Below are positions 29,383-39,500 of a stretch of DNA of 64,000 nucleotides, piece after piece (position 1 is the stretch's first letter; every line of letters begins with the position of its first letter). The stretch spans positions 1,054,001-1,118,000 of the forward strand of contig NZ_CP014234.1 in assembly GCF_001553955.1 (NCBI RefSeq), written 5' to 3'. Position numbers and translations under genes: made by a program. Below the pieces are notes generated by a model that was not told where the DNA came from, searched no databases, and worked only from the letters and a program-made list of their open reading frames with translations. The stretch comes from Moraxella osloensis. GTDB taxonomy: Bacteria > Pseudomonadota > Gammaproteobacteria > Pseudomonadales > Moraxellaceae.

Positions 29383-29486
29383 TCGAAAAACCACGTAACC
29401 CCTTGATATCACTACAATAAAAAAGCCTCAATCAGTCGACTGGGGCTTTTGGAATATGGTAGGCATAATCTGACTCGAACAGACGA
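29383..29486 (-). repeat. Left copy of the 104-bp tRNA-end/terminator direct repeat (candidate attL)
   Basis: It matches 48213-48316 at about 98 of 104 positions by eye. The last 45 or more bases are identical. On the minus strand it holds the T-arm GTCTGTTCGAGTCAGAT, acceptor half TATGCCT and ACCA of a tRNA, then the terminator downstream. Homology stops abruptly at 29486, inside the tRNA. Confidence 0.7.
29421..29450. terminator. Terminator of the fatty-acid operon (within the left repeat)
   Basis: Stem built on AAAAGCC / GGGCTTTT with AT-rich flanks, about 80 bases past the acyl-CoA ligase stop. It is bidirectional in appearance. Compared with the right copy, mismatches weaken the upper stem. 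Confidence 0.6.
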
Positions 29487-29630
29487 AAACCTTTAAGTTA
29501 AATTACCCTAAATTGCATGTTAGCAAAATCCATTAGATATAGGACTTACGCAAAAGCATAAATTTTTGTGTAACTCCTAATATACAAGTTACGGTTTAAT
29601 TCAATACGATAGTTTATTGCTGAAATGAGA

Positions 29631-29662
29631 AAGCCGTTACTGGGGATTCTCAGTAACGGCTT
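29631..29662 (-). terminator. Hairpin after arsC
   Basis: Perfect 12-bp inverted repeat AAGCCGTTACTG / CAGTAACGGCTT with an 8-base loop. It ends 28 bases past the arsC stop. The T-run on the minus strand is weak. Confidence 0.6.
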
Positions 29663-29690
29663 ACAAGTTCAATAAAAACAGATGTTTTGA

Positions 29691-30101
29691 CTAAATTGTC
29701 GGCTCAATCTTTTCCCCATCTTCTTTGATAAAGGTTTTGGTTAAGGGCGTATCAATCAAATCTAGTACAACTTCGGAAGGACGGCACAGCTTAACGCCTT
29801 TATCACTCACAACGATTGGACGATTGATTAGAAGTGGGTCAGCTAACATAGCTTGAATAAGGTCATCATCAGTCAAACTAAGGTTATCTAGCCTATGTTC
29901 AGCGTAAGGCGGCACATTTACACGCAGTAATTGTCTTGGGGTAATACCCATTTTGGTAATTAAATCACGTAGGGTTGTTTCATCAGGTGGGTTATCCAAA
30001 TACTCAATAACAGAAGGCTCAATGCCTTGATGTTTGATAAGAGCAAGCGTGTTGCGTGATGTGCCACAGTTAGGGTTGTGGTAAATTGTGATATTTTGCA
30101 T
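29691..30101 (-). CDS. arsC: Arsenate reductase, glutaredoxin-dependent type
   Basis: Reduces arsenate to arsenite for export. The thioredoxin-fold ArsC signature ITIYHNPNCGTSRNTLALI carries the catalytic Cys, followed by LLRVNVPPYAEHRL and the substrate Arg region NRPIVVSDKGVKLCRPSEVVL. 136 residues, full length. It is 25 bases downstream of arsB on the same strand and is the second gene of an arsBC operon divergent from arsR. Confidence 0.93.
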   Translation of the reverse strand: MQNITIYHNPNCGTSRNTLALIKHQGIEPSVIEYLDNPPDETTLRDLITKMGITPRQLLRVNVPPYAEHRLDNLSLTDDDLIQAMLADPLLINRPIVVSDKGVKLCRPSEVVLDLIDTPLTKTFIKEDGEKIEPTI

Positions 30102-30126
30102 ACTTGTTCCTTTTTAAGTTTTAAAA

Positions 30127-31419
30127 TTATTGAATTATTGGCAACCAAATTGCCAATGCAACCAATGTAGCCACCAATACAGGCAAGGTTAAAATAATAC
30201 CGACTTTAATATAATAACCCCAACTCACCGTAATATTTTTACTGGCTAAAACGTGCAACCATAATAAGGTAGCAAGTGAGCCAATCGGGGTAATTTTCGT
30301 GCCTAAATCACAGCCTATTACATTGGCATAAATCATGGCTTGCTTTATCATGGGGTCATGGATAATCGCCTCATCAATCGCTAAAGCTTGAATTAGCACC
30401 GTTGGCATATTATTCATGGCAGATGAAAGCCCTGCCGATAATAACCCTGTTCCTACTGTAGCTGTCATCATGCCATGATTAGCGAGCTGGCTTAACTCAT
30501 GAGCTAAATAATCGGTCAGCCCTGCATTTTTTAAACCATACACCACCAAATACATACCCAATGAAAATATCACCACTTGCCACGGGGCATTTTTGACAAT
30601 CGGTAGCACCTTTATTTTTTTACCCATTTTCGCTACCACAAGCAACACCAAAGCCCCAACCCCTGCAATGAAGCTAATGGGTACACCTATAGGCTCAAGC
30701 ACAAAAAAACCCAACAAAAGTAACGCCAACACCACCCAACCCATGATAAAGGTATTTTTATCCACGATAGCTGATTGTGAGTTTTCGATTAAATCCAACG
30801 CATAAACCGTAGGAATGTCTTTATGATAAAACCCATACAATACCAATAATGAGGTGACAACCGCTACCACGTTTACTGGTATCATCACTTTGGCATAATC
30901 GGTAAAAGGGATTTTAAAAAAGTCAGCCGACACAATATTTACCAAATTAGACACCACGAGCGGAATACTGGCGGTATCAGCGATAAACCCTGCTGTGATA
31001 ACAAAAGCAAGGGTAGTCGCAGGGGAAAAGCGTAACGTAGTTAAAATCGCAATCACAATGGGTGTTAATATCAAAGCCACACCATCATTGGCAAACAATG
31101 CCGATACCACCGCCCCAAGTAGCACAATAAACGCAAACAACCGATTACCGCTACCTTTTGCTAATCTTGCAACGTGCAAGGCGATATAGCGGAAAAAGCC
31201 TGCTTCATCAAGTAACAGGCTAATGATGATAATGGCAATAAAGGCAAAGGTAGCGTTCCAAACAATATTCCACACTACAGGAATATCAGCAACCGTTATT
31301 ACCCCTAATAGCAAAGCTATCCCAGCCCCGATACTGGCCGTCCAACCGATGCCCAAGCCTTTAGGTTGCCATATTACAAATATCAAAGTCACTAGAAAAA
31401 TGAGTAATGCGGTAATCAT
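30127..31419 (-). CDS. arsB: Arsenite/antimonite efflux permease ArsB
   Basis: Inner-membrane arsenite exporter with about 11-12 TM segments. Family motifs include [50 protein letters not shown] and a C-terminal [40 protein letters not shown]. 430 residues, standard. It is divergent from arsR, with a 67-base control region shared between them. Confidence 0.93.
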   Translation of the reverse strand: MITALLIFLVTLIFVIWQPKGLGIGWTASIGAGIALLLGVITVADIPVVWNIVWNATFAFIAIIIISLLLDEAGFFRYIALHVARLAKGSGNRLFAFIVLLGAVVSALFANDGVALILTPIVIAILTTLRFSPATTLAFVITAGFIADTASIPLVVSNLVNIVSADFFKIPFTDYAKVMIPVNVVAVVTSLLVLYGFYHKDIPTVYALDLIENSQSAIVDKNTFIMGWVVLALLLLGFFVLEPIGVPISFIAGVGALVLLVVAKMGKKIKVLPIVKNAPWQVVIFSLGMYLVVYGLKNAGLTDYLAHELSQLANHGMMTATVGTGLLSAGLSSAMNNMPTVLIQALAIDEAIIHDPMIKQAMIYANVIGCDLGTKITPIGSLATLLWLHVLASKNITVSWGYYIKVGIILTLPVLVATLVALAIWLPIIQ

Positions 31420-31464
31420 TGACTGCCTATAGAAACCTGTTAAAATTGAGCTATACTATAATCT

Positions 31465-31488
31465 ATATATTTGGATATGTAAATATAT
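31465..31488. promoter_or_regulatory. Probable ArsR operator
   Basis: ATATATTT - GGATATGT - AAATATAT, a palindrome with perfect 8-base arms in the arsB-arsR divergent region. The right arm reaches the arsR ATG, so bound ArsR would cover its own initiation region. The arsR gene has no clear ribosome-binding site. Confidence 0.5.
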
Positions 31489-31753
31489 GAATAAAACAGA
31501 CTTTCTCAAGGCGTTAAGCGACCCCACTAGATTAAAAATTGTGCAACTACTTAATCAGAAGCAAGCGTTATGCGTGTGTGACATTATCAGCGAGTTAGAC
31601 CAACCACAGCCAACTATCTCACGGCATTTAAACCAATTAAAGCAAATCGGTATTTTAGAAAGTGAGCGTAAAGGCACTTGGATTTGGTATTCGATTAGTC
31701 AAGAGTTACCAAGTTGGGGCAAAGCGGTAATTGGTGCATTGGAATTAAATTAA
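31487..31753 (+). CDS. arsR: ArsR-family arsenite-responsive repressor
   Basis: 88-residue ArsR/SmtB winged helix. The N-terminus MNKTDFLKALSDPTRLKIVQLL is typical. The metal site ALCVCDI (Cys-x-Cys) is the ArsR metalloid-binding motif, and the recognition helix is in QPTISRHLNQLKQIGIL. It is divergent from arsBC and likely represses both directions until arsenite binds. Confidence 0.93.
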   Translation: MNKTDFLKALSDPTRLKIVQLLNQKQALCVCDIISELDQPQPTISRHLNQLKQIGILESERKGTWIWYSISQELPSWGKAVIGALELN

Positions 31754-31754
31754 A

Positions 31755-31855
31755 GGCGTTTCCTCGCTTAATTCAAAATACCTCTCCATAGGTGTTTTTC
31801 CCTTCAAAGCTGAATGTGGTCTTAGCCAATTAAGGCTATGTCTGAGCTGTTTTAT
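31755..31855 (-). pseudogene. Transposase C-terminal remnant (IS3/IS481-like)
   Basis: The minus strand reads LRHSLNWLRPHSALKGKTP then MERYFELSEETPL. The RPHSALKGKTP motif is the C-terminal end of integrase-type transposases. There is no start and no upstream catalytic core. It sits between arsR and the hydrolase gene and marks a past insertion or recombination point. Confidence 0.65.
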
Positions 31856-31856
31856 T

Positions 31857-32753
31857 TTAGGGGAGAGTTACATCCAACGATGGCGTCATCGTTGTTTCAA
31901 TCCATGATAAGACATTTTCCCATAATGGCTGGGCGCTGGCTCTAAAATAGCCCATGTGCCCAATCTTGGGCAGTGATGCAGTTAAGGGAATGTCTAGCAA
32001 GGTTAAGTCTGCGTTTGTATAGCCTTGCATAAAGGCATCCCGAGATTTTGGTAATGCCCACAAATCATCCACCGCGTTTGCCGCCACAATAGGCACCTTT
32101 ATTTGGGCAAATTTTTCTTGCATTTCTTCTGATACACTTGGGTCATCAAAAAAATAATGCGGATATTTGCACCATTGTCGCCACCGCTTATAGACCCCAT
32201 AAGGCAAATCTTCACCCATTCCCAACATTGACATCGGGGTATAGCCTTTAAAGAAGGTTAAAGTAGGTAAGATAGCATTCCACAACAAATTAACGCGCAT
32301 CGATTCTCGGCGTGTCATCCATCCACGCCACCCTGCACCCGTAGCAAACACATACATACCCGAAATTTTATAATGGTTGGGTAGAAGTCCAAAGGCATGA
32401 CCACCAAATGAGTGTCCAACGATAAAGGTTGGGGTTTCACCTGTGGCAATTTCATCAATCACTGCCGCCAAATCTAACCTAGCCCAATCAAGAAAACTTG
32501 CTTTAAAGCCTTTAAGCCTCGCTACCTTAGATCGAGCAATGCCCCTATAATCAAATGTCACTGTGCGATAGCCATTGTCTGCGGCAAACCTAGAAAATCT
32601 TTGGTAAAATTGTTGTGGCACACCCGTTGCCCCTGCGATCACAATCGTGGCTTTATACTCATTAGGCTCATAGCTTGTGGCTGACAATGCGAAGCCATCG
32701 GTTGCTACAATGGTAAAATCTGTTTGGGTGAAGTGTTCAAAAGTAGGTGTCAT
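31857..32753 (-). CDS. Alpha/beta hydrolase
   Basis: 298 residues with the nucleophile elbow GHSFGGHAFGLLP (Ser nucleophile) and oxyanion segment VIAGATGVPQQFYQRF. The VTFDYRGIARS motif is typical of YheT/COG4757-like alpha/beta hydrolases, and the C-terminal His is in LPKIGHMGYFR. There is no signal peptide. The substrate is unknown, possibly an ester or acyl-CoA given its operon mates (crotonase, TetR, membrane protein). It is 76 bases downstream of the crotonase gene. Confidence 0.8.
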   Translation of the reverse strand: MTPTFEHFTQTDFTIVATDGFALSATSYEPNEYKATIVIAGATGVPQQFYQRFSRFAADNGYRTVTFDYRGIARSKVARLKGFKASFLDWARLDLAAVIDEIATGETPTFIVGHSFGGHAFGLLPNHYKISGMYVFATGAGWRGWMTRRESMRVNLLWNAILPTLTFFKGYTPMSMLGMGEDLPYGVYKRWRQWCKYPHYFFDDPSVSEEMQEKFAQIKVPIVAANAVDDLWALPKSRDAFMQGYTNADLTLLDIPLTASLPKIGHMGYFRASAQPLWENVLSWIETTMTPSLDVTLP

Positions 32754-32829
32754 AAGTCACAATTCATTGGGTGATAAAATGGGTTGATAAAATGCGTCGA
32801 TAAACTAAGCATTGGCCTTAGTCATCTCT

Positions 32830-33651
32830 TTACTTGCCTTGAAACTGAGCTGGTCGTTTCTCTCTTAAGGATGCGACACCTTCTGCAAAGTCTTGGGATA
32901 AAAACAAATCTGGTAAGTAACCAAGGACATTGGCAAAGGCAGTTTTAGGATCTTGCTCAGTCCCTTGTTTGGCAGATTGTAATAAACGTTTGACAGCTAG
33001 AGGGGCAGAATGGCTGCTAATCTGTGTGGCAATCTTAAGTGCGGCGGCAAACTGCTCACCTTTAGGCACTACTTGGCTGACCAATCCCATCGCATCTGCC
33101 GTGGCGGCATCAAAGCGATCGCCAGTAAGCAAATAAGGCATGGCTTTTTGCCAACCTGCCGTTTGTACAAAACGGATGGTTGCCCCACCAAACGGCATCA
33201 AGCCTCGTTGCACCTCCATTTGGGCAAAGCGGCTGTCATCGCTGGCAATCACAATGTCGGCATTGAGCATGAGCTCAATACCCGCCGTAAAACAAAGCCC
33301 TTGTACCGCAACGACATAAGGTTTAGTGCGTTGCATACCTGACACACCCCAAGGGTCTATACAGTCGTTCGGATAATCAAAAATACCTGACAGTACCTTG
33401 TCTTGCAGCTCAATCAAATCAAGCCCTGTGGTGAAATTCTCCCCACGCGCATACAATAAGGCACAGCGTAATTCATCCCGCTGCTCATACTCAGTAAGAG
33501 CCTTTGATAGCTCTTGAATCATCAAGCTATCAAAGGCGTTATATTTTTCTGGGCGATTGAGCTCAATGAGTAACACGCTATCTTTTTGTTCTACATTCAG
33601 ACGGACATAATCGGTCTGGAAACTGGCTTTATCTTGGTTATTAGATGTCAT
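32830..33651 (-). CDS. Enoyl-CoA hydratase/isomerase (crotonase) family
   Basis: 273 residues. Crotonase features are ELNRPEKYNAFDSLMI, ARGENFTTGLDLIELQ (first oxyanion loop), QGLCFTAGIELMLNADIVIAS (second loop) and QMEVQRGLMPFGGATIRF. The usual catalytic Glu pair of hydratases is only partly matched (Glu in the second loop region, Gln/Glu in MEVQRG), so the exact reaction is open. It follows the TetR gene by 15 bases and shares its operon. Confidence 0.85.
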   Translation of the reverse strand: MTSNNQDKASFQTDYVRLNVEQKDSVLLIELNRPEKYNAFDSLMIQELSKALTEYEQRDELRCALLYARGENFTTGLDLIELQDKVLSGIFDYPNDCIDPWGVSGMQRTKPYVVAVQGLCFTAGIELMLNADIVIASDDSRFAQMEVQRGLMPFGGATIRFVQTAGWQKAMPYLLTGDRFDAATADAMGLVSQVVPKGEQFAAALKIATQISSHSAPLAVKRLLQSAKQGTEQDPKTAFANVLGYLPDLFLSQDFAEGVASLREKRPAQFQGK

Positions 33652-33666
33652 CTCTGACTCCTTGTA

Positions 33667-34242
33667 TTAGTTGGCTAAAACTGGCTTAATGGCTAATTGA
33701 GCATCGATGCGTTCATAAACGACTTGTAAATAACTGGGGTCATCATAAATTCGCCCCAGTAAAATCGCCCCTTCATAATCCGCCACACTTTGCTTGGCTA
33801 AGGCATCCGCCTGTGCTTTGGGATATACCTCATCAAATAACACCTGCATGGTTTGTTGCCAACGGGTGAAAAACTGCTGCGTTAATCCCAGTAGCGATGG
33901 CGATAAATACCTTGCCTCACCGCCAATCACCGCCATCAAGCAGCCCATACCGCCTTGGCTAAAAAACTTGACCGCTTGCTCATGTAGCCGTTGATAACGT
34001 GATTGGACCGAGCCTGCCTCATACACCAAACTAAATAATTTATGGTCAACCAGCTCGTGCACATAGCTGAGCATATCCGCCACTAAGCTTTCTTTGTCTT
34101 GGTACTCATAATAAAACGCCCCTTTGGTCAAATCACAGGCACTTGCCAACATCGCCATACTGGTGCCTTGGTAGCCATGTTGTTTAAAAACAGGCATACA
34201 ATACTGTAACAGCTGCTCTCGGCTGAGTTTTTGTGGTCGCAT
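33667..34242 (-). CDS. TetR/AcrR-family repressor
   Basis: 191 residues from the ATG at 34242 (MRPQKLSREQLLQYCMPVF). This start is chosen because the HTH follows in normal register (GTSMAMLASACDLTKGAFYYEYQDKESLVADML), a GGAG lies upstream, and a longer frame would run through the preceding gene. The ligand domain is unassigned. It follows the membrane-protein gene by five bases. A palindrome at 34727-34744 upstream of the operon is a plausible site for it. Confidence 0.85.
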   Translation of the reverse strand: MRPQKLSREQLLQYCMPVFKQHGYQGTSMAMLASACDLTKGAFYYEYQDKESLVADMLSYVHELVDHKLFSLVYEAGSVQSRYQRLHEQAVKFFSQGGMGCLMAVIGGEARYLSPSLLGLTQQFFTRWQQTMQVLFDEVYPKAQADALAKQSVADYEGAILLGRIYDDPSYLQVVYERIDAQLAIKPVLAN

Positions 34243-34247
34243 TTTGG

Positions 34248-34673
34248 TTACGCTCCATTCTTTAAGGTGAAGGGCTTTGTCATCTGTACATAGCCCATGA
34301 CATACGCTAATAGCCCAATCGCCGCAAGTGCCTCTAGCCAAATAAACGCATGAATCTTAAGGCTAATGTGCTCACTGGGGATGAGATAGTGACCCAATAC
34401 CAATAAACTCATTAGGCAATACACCACCATACTCACCACGCCCCAATACAAGCGCTGATGTTTAATCAGCCAAAGTGCCAAAAGGGCAAATGGGGTCATC
34501 ACAAACCAAAATGCATCCACCAACGTGGGATTGAGCCAGGTAGGTTCGGGATAATGCGCAAAAAACAAAATATTATCCACATAGTGCAAAATCGTGGTGA
34601 AAATATTAAACCATACCAACCATTTTAAGCTGGTATATGTCCAATATTTGTGGTTAGGTTGTTCTATTAGCAT
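34248..34673 (-). CDS. Four-TM membrane protein, unknown function
   Basis: 141 residues with four hydrophobic segments (LKWLVWFNIFTTILHYV, AFWFVMTPFALLALWLI, WGVVSMVVYCLMSLLVLGHYL, AFIWLEALAAIGLLAYVMGY). It has no signal peptide or known motif. It is the first gene of the operon with TetR, crotonase and hydrolase genes, five bases before the TetR ATG, so translation is probably coupled. Confidence 0.7.
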   Translation of the reverse strand: MLIEQPNHKYWTYTSLKWLVWFNIFTTILHYVDNILFFAHYPEPTWLNPTLVDAFWFVMTPFALLALWLIKHQRLYWGVVSMVVYCLMSLLVLGHYLIPSEHISLKIHAFIWLEALAAIGLLAYVMGYVQMTKPFTLKNGA

Positions 34674-34726
34674 ATTAACTCGTTAACGATGTCCATTTAG
34701 CTCTTTAATAATCATAATAAAAGTAA

Positions 34727-34744
34727 TTTAAACGAACGTTTAAA
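34727..34744. promoter_or_regulatory. Palindromic operator for the TetR-crotonase operon
   Basis: TTTAAACG-AA-CGTTTAAA, with perfect 8-base arms, lies 54 bases before the first gene. AACG/CGTT-centred palindromes of this kind are common TetR-family sites. Confidence 0.55.
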
Positions 34745-34801
34745 AATAGTCAATAAACATTTTGCTATTAGTGCATGCTGCAAAGCAGTACTTTAAGGTA
34801 C

Positions 34802-34950
34802 TCCTCAATGCCTAGACCCATCAATTGCCGCTATTAAGTATATAAAGCCCTTAGCTAGGCGAACGTAGGTGATATCCGTACGCCATACCTGATTATACCG
34901 TGTTATGGGCACACTTGTCTCGGGAGTGAGCTTGGTTTGGTACTTTTTAA
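34802..34950 (-). pseudogene. IS3-family transposase fragment (first DDE block)
   Basis: The minus strand reads LVKKYQTKLTPETSVPITRY then NQVWRTDITYVRLAKGFIYL, the region around the first catalytic Asp of IS3 OrfB. It ends in a stop after AAIDGSRH. It is related to, but different from, the IS3 element at 55991. Confidence 0.7.
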
Positions 34951-35019
34951 CCAGTCATTCAGGCATAGCCTTGGTCTTGCGCGCCGGCGAAGCAGTGCTT
35001 CGCTATTCCTCGCTCAGAC

Positions 35020-35190
35020 AATGCCCTAGCTGAAAATGTGAATGGGCTATACAAAGCGGATATGATTAATTATTTAAAACAAACCTGGGAAGGTATAAAT
35101 AATGTTGCTCTAGCAACCCTTGATTGGGCACACTGGTACAACCTTGAACGGTGGCATTCTATTAATGAATATGTGTCGCCTGAACGAGGA
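35020..35190 (+). pseudogene. IS3-family transposase C-terminal fragment
   Basis: The plus strand reads ENVNGLYKADMINYLKQTW then VALATLDWAHWYNLERWHSI, the IS3-family C-terminus with the catalytic Glu region replaced. It is opposite in orientation to the fragment at 34802, so at least two insertions or an inversion occurred. Palindromes at 34987-35003 and 35194-35210 flank it. Confidence 0.65.
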
Positions 35191-35482
35191 TTAGCAAAGC
35201 ACTGCTTTGCCCGAGTGCAAGACGGAGAGCTATGCTCGTAGTGGATGCGGAAAATATCTACTATTGTTCATTAATTCAGTCAGGCTGTGCTGCTTGACTC
35301 AAGCAAACCTATCACCGATAAAACTAGGACAGTTCACAATTGACTAAATAAACACCTCAATATAAGTTATGAGATTAAATTTTTCTAAACGTCACTACTT
35401 GTCGTTTAACTATAAATACCCTATTGCATTCATCAACATGGTTTGACAGACTAAAGAAAAATCAACTTATGTCATCTCTATC

Positions 35483-36466
35483 ATGTCAAACGCCAATCCC
35501 TATACCGACAATAGCTTTACGTCTTCTGACTTAAAGACCATCCTGCACTCCAAACGTGCCAATATCTACTACCTACAATACTGCCGCGTCATGCAAAAAG
35601 ACGGGCGTGTGTTGTATCTTACTGAAGCCGAAAAAGAGAATCTTTATTACAACATCCCGATTGCCAACACCACTTGTATATTATTGGGTACAGGGACATC
35701 AATTACCCAAGCTGCCATGCGGATGCTGTCGCAAGCGGGGGTATTGGTCGGGTTTTGCGGCGGCGGTGGTACGCCTTTGTTTATGGGAACCGAAATCGAA
35801 TGGATGACGCCGCAGTCAGAATATCGCCCGACTGAATATGTACAAGGCTGGCTATCGTGGTGGTGGGAGGATGGCAAACGCTTGCAAGCCGCCAAACACA
35901 TTCAATTTGCGCGATTGGCATTTTTGCAAAACATTTGGAGTCGCGATAAAGATTTTCGACAAATGGGTTTTGACAGTAGAAGTGACGCTGTGACGAACTT
36001 AATTGAACGCTATCGCGCTGATATTGCTAAGCAAACTGAAGTTATGCACTTATTACAGCTTGAAGCCCGTATGACTAAAGAATTGTATAAGTTAGCGTCA
36101 ATTCATACCGATAATGCAGGCTTTAGCCGTGAGCATGACGGGATGGATAAAGCCAATAGCTTCTTGAATCACGGTAATTATTTGGCGTACGGACTCGGGG
36201 CAACCACTGCTTGGGTACTGGGTATTCCGCATGGTTTTGCGGTCATGCACGGTAAGACACGGCGTGGGGCATTGGTGTTTGATATTGCGGACATCGTTAA
36301 AGATGCAATTGTGCTACCGCTTGCCTTTATTTGTGCCAAAGAAAATACCAGTGAGCAGGAATTTCGCCAAGAATGTCTGAATTATTTTACCACTTATAAA
36401 GCCTTGGATGTGATGTTCGATACGGTGAAAGATTTGGCATTAAAAAAAGACTTTGAAACATTGTAA
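35483..36466 (+). CDS. cas1: CRISPR integrase Cas1, subtype I-F
   Basis: Spacer acquisition with Cas2. 327 residues, the compact I-F type. The metal-binding acidic and His residues are visible in LEARMTKELYKLAS (Glu194/Glu200), AVMHGKTRRGALVFDIAD (His256, Asp267/Asp270). The glycine-rich VGFCGGGGTPLFMG turn is typical of I-F Cas1. The ATG at 35483 is the first in a region with TTGACA at 35443. It begins the cas1-cas2-3-cas7fv-cas5fv-cas6f operon, 35 bases before cas2-3. All adaptation residues look intact. Confidence 0.95.
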   Translation: MSNANPYTDNSFTSSDLKTILHSKRANIYYLQYCRVMQKDGRVLYLTEAEKENLYYNIPIANTTCILLGTGTSITQAAMRMLSQAGVLVGFCGGGGTPLFMGTEIEWMTPQSEYRPTEYVQGWLSWWWEDGKRLQAAKHIQFARLAFLQNIWSRDKDFRQMGFDSRSDAVTNLIERYRADIAKQTEVMHLLQLEARMTKELYKLASIHTDNAGFSREHDGMDKANSFLNHGNYLAYGLGATTAWVLGIPHGFAVMHGKTRRGALVFDIADIVKDAIVLPLAFICAKENTSEQEFRQECLNYFTTYKALDVMFDTVKDLALKKDFETL

Positions 36467-36501
36467 GCTTATGAAAATCAATGGATTGGAAAAATTAATT
36501 T

Positions 36502-39500
36502 ATGCTAGTGACGTTTATTTCGCAATGTGAAAAAAAGGCGTTAAACCGTACCCGCCGTATTTTGGATGCCTTTGCCAATCGCATTGGCGATAACGTATGG
36601 CAAACCGCCATTACCGAAGATGGGCTGGACACTGTCAAAAAGTTATTACGTCAATCGGCAACCAAATCTACCGCCGTGAGTTGCCATCGGGTAAGGACAC
36701 GGCAACGCAGTGAACTGGTGTGGGTGGTGGGGCGTAAAGACGCATTCAACAACTTAGGTTTTGTGCCTGTCAACTGGACAACAAAGGGAGTATTCATGGA
36801 TTTGCCAATCGAAACAAAAAACATTCTAGCCAACACGCATGGTCAGCCACTAAGTCAGCATTTATTTGCGGTAGGTTATTTGGCATACCAAATTATAAAC
36901 AAACTAAAAATAGACAGTCCAAATTTGGCAAAATCAGCTTTTATCGCTGGCATTTTGCACGATTTGGGCAAAATTGACCCACAATTTCAACAATGGATAA
37001 CCAAAAAATCTGCCAGTCCAAAATTTAAAGTCGCCAACGAAGATGAGCCAGAAGATATCAAATTGCCCGATGATGGGGTGCATATTGATAGCACGGTAAA
37101 AGGCTTGGGAAAATTTACCTTTGAAACCCATCCAAGGCATCATGAATTGTCTTGGTTATTGGCTGCTTCCTTGCTAAAAGATGAAAAAAATTTAAATCCC
37201 ACTCAGCTAGCCCAAATCTATCACGGTATCTACTGGCATCATACGCGCCCTTATCGTAAAGAAGACAAATACTTCAGTAAAGCAGAAGGTATTGATAAGC
37301 TCTTTATCAAGTCATTAACGAATACGGATATTGATAAAGTAATTAACCAACTCGTAGCCGTTCTCAAAGATTTTAAAGTCATTGCTAAAAATTTTCAGTC
37401 AGAAGATTTTGATTTTGCCAATTTATTGCCAACCTTGTCATATCCTTACCAATTAACCAAAAATGATTTGCCATTGTATAAGAATTATAATGACTTATCC
37501 GATGAAGTGGCGGAATTTGTCAAAGATGTCAAACCCAATGCATTACACAATTTGGTACGAATGGCAGTGATTAATGCTGACCGAATCGTGTCAAAAATGC
37601 CGAGCGAAGATTTAGCCGAATATCTGGCAGAGGGTTCACTGGTGTATGCCTTAGACAATATTTTGCAACAAGATACCAACTTAAAAATAGAAATTGACCG
37701 TTGTATTCAAGGCTTTAATCAAAGTTATCCCAATAGTGAACGGAATCAAAGCCAAGATACTGCTTCAAGTCAATTGGCTGAACTGACCGAAATTGCTGAA
37801 TTTGATGGTCGCGATAATGTTGCCGTATTACAAGGTCCTGCTGGCTGCGGTAAAACCAAAATCGCCCTTCAATGGGCAGCCAAAACCAATGTCCAAAAAA
37901 TCGTGTGGGTATGCCCACGCGTGCAAGTATGTTTGGGTATTTTGCAAGATTTAACCCAAGCAGACTATTTACCAAACAGCAAAATCGAAATTTTCACAGG
38001 CGAATACAAGAAAATTTTGACGAATGGACAGCGTTTTGAAGATATCGAAGAAACGGCTGTTGATGATTATTTTAGTGGCGATATTGTGATTACCACGATT
38101 GACCAAGTAGTGAATAACATTATTTCCCATCAAAAAATTGACGGCATGATGAGATTTATGCAGGCTCATGTGGTTTTCGATGAATTTCATGAATTAATTC
38201 CAATGGCTGCATTTAATTTGCTTTTTGCCGAACTTATCGAAGCCAAAAAAATGCGAAAACACCAAGCTAATACCCTGCTTGTCTCAGCAACACCCCATGA
38301 TTTTTACGTCAAAAATGTGCTACAACTTGATGAGAGCGATATTGTCCGAGTGGATAGTTTCAATAACGCAGATTATCAAATCGAGTTTAAAAATTATGAT
38401 GATCAAAATGGTGAAGTCAGTCCTTTAATTATCGATAAAGTGACTGATAATAAAGTAACCTTCGTCATTACCAATACCGCCCAAGAAGCCCAACTTGGCT
38501 TTTTACTCAATCAAAATGATGAGCATGCTATTTTGTTGCATTCAAAATACACCAAACAGGACAAAGCTGAATGGTTTGATAGGGTGTATAAGTGCTTTAA
38601 GCAAAATGGCAGCGGCAACTTCCAAATATTACGCAGCGGACCGATTGTGCAAGCATCGCTCAATATTAGCTGTGAGCGAATGTTTACCGATATGACCAGT
38701 CCCGAGAACTGGCTACAACGTCTGGGGCGACTTGACCGTTTTGACAGCAATAATTCTTTAAATATTTATACCACTGTATTACCAAAATCAGTTGAAACAG
38801 GCAAACAATCGAGTAGTAAAGCCAAATTCTTGGCAAATATGAATGTTTGGCACAGTAGCGTGGCATGGCTTAATTTTGTCAAAGATTATATTGCAGACAA
38901 GGGCGATACCGTCAAAATTAATGATTTATACCAAATTTATCAAGCCTTTTATGCCGATGAAAAATGCCAAGAAAAAGTTAGAGAAGACTTGAATAAATCG
39001 CTCAAAGAAAGTGTCAAATTGATTAATGACAAAATCATCGACCCTATCAGTATGCCGAGCCGTAAAAAACAAAAAGATGGCGTTGCCAAAATCGCCAATG
39101 TGTCGTTGCGTGGCGATAACCGCTTTGTGCAAATGGCGGTGTGTGAAGTGGATAATCAATTAACACCGACTTTTATTGATGAATACGCCTATCCAGAAGA
39201 TACCGACCATAGCAAAATCACAATAGGATTGACTGAAAGTACCAACCGTATTCAAGGCGGGCGATTTGAGATGCGTGATAGTAACAAAGACTTGGTAACT
39301 TTCATGCACAAAAAACATCACAACATCATGGCAGGCAAATATCCAAATGAGACTTTCAAAGCCACGCGCTTTGATTGGGAATTATTAAAACTGGCTCGCT
39401 CACCCGAGTTTCCAATTTATCTAAGTTATACCACCAAAGATTTAGAGCCGATTGGCGGTGAACGTGAACGTCATGGATATGCGATGTATTATGTTAAAAC

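Noticed and set aside
29541-29580. Inverted repeat TTACGCAAAA...TTTTTGTGTAA as an IS end
   Set aside because: Too short and imperfect, with no partner end or transposase nearby.
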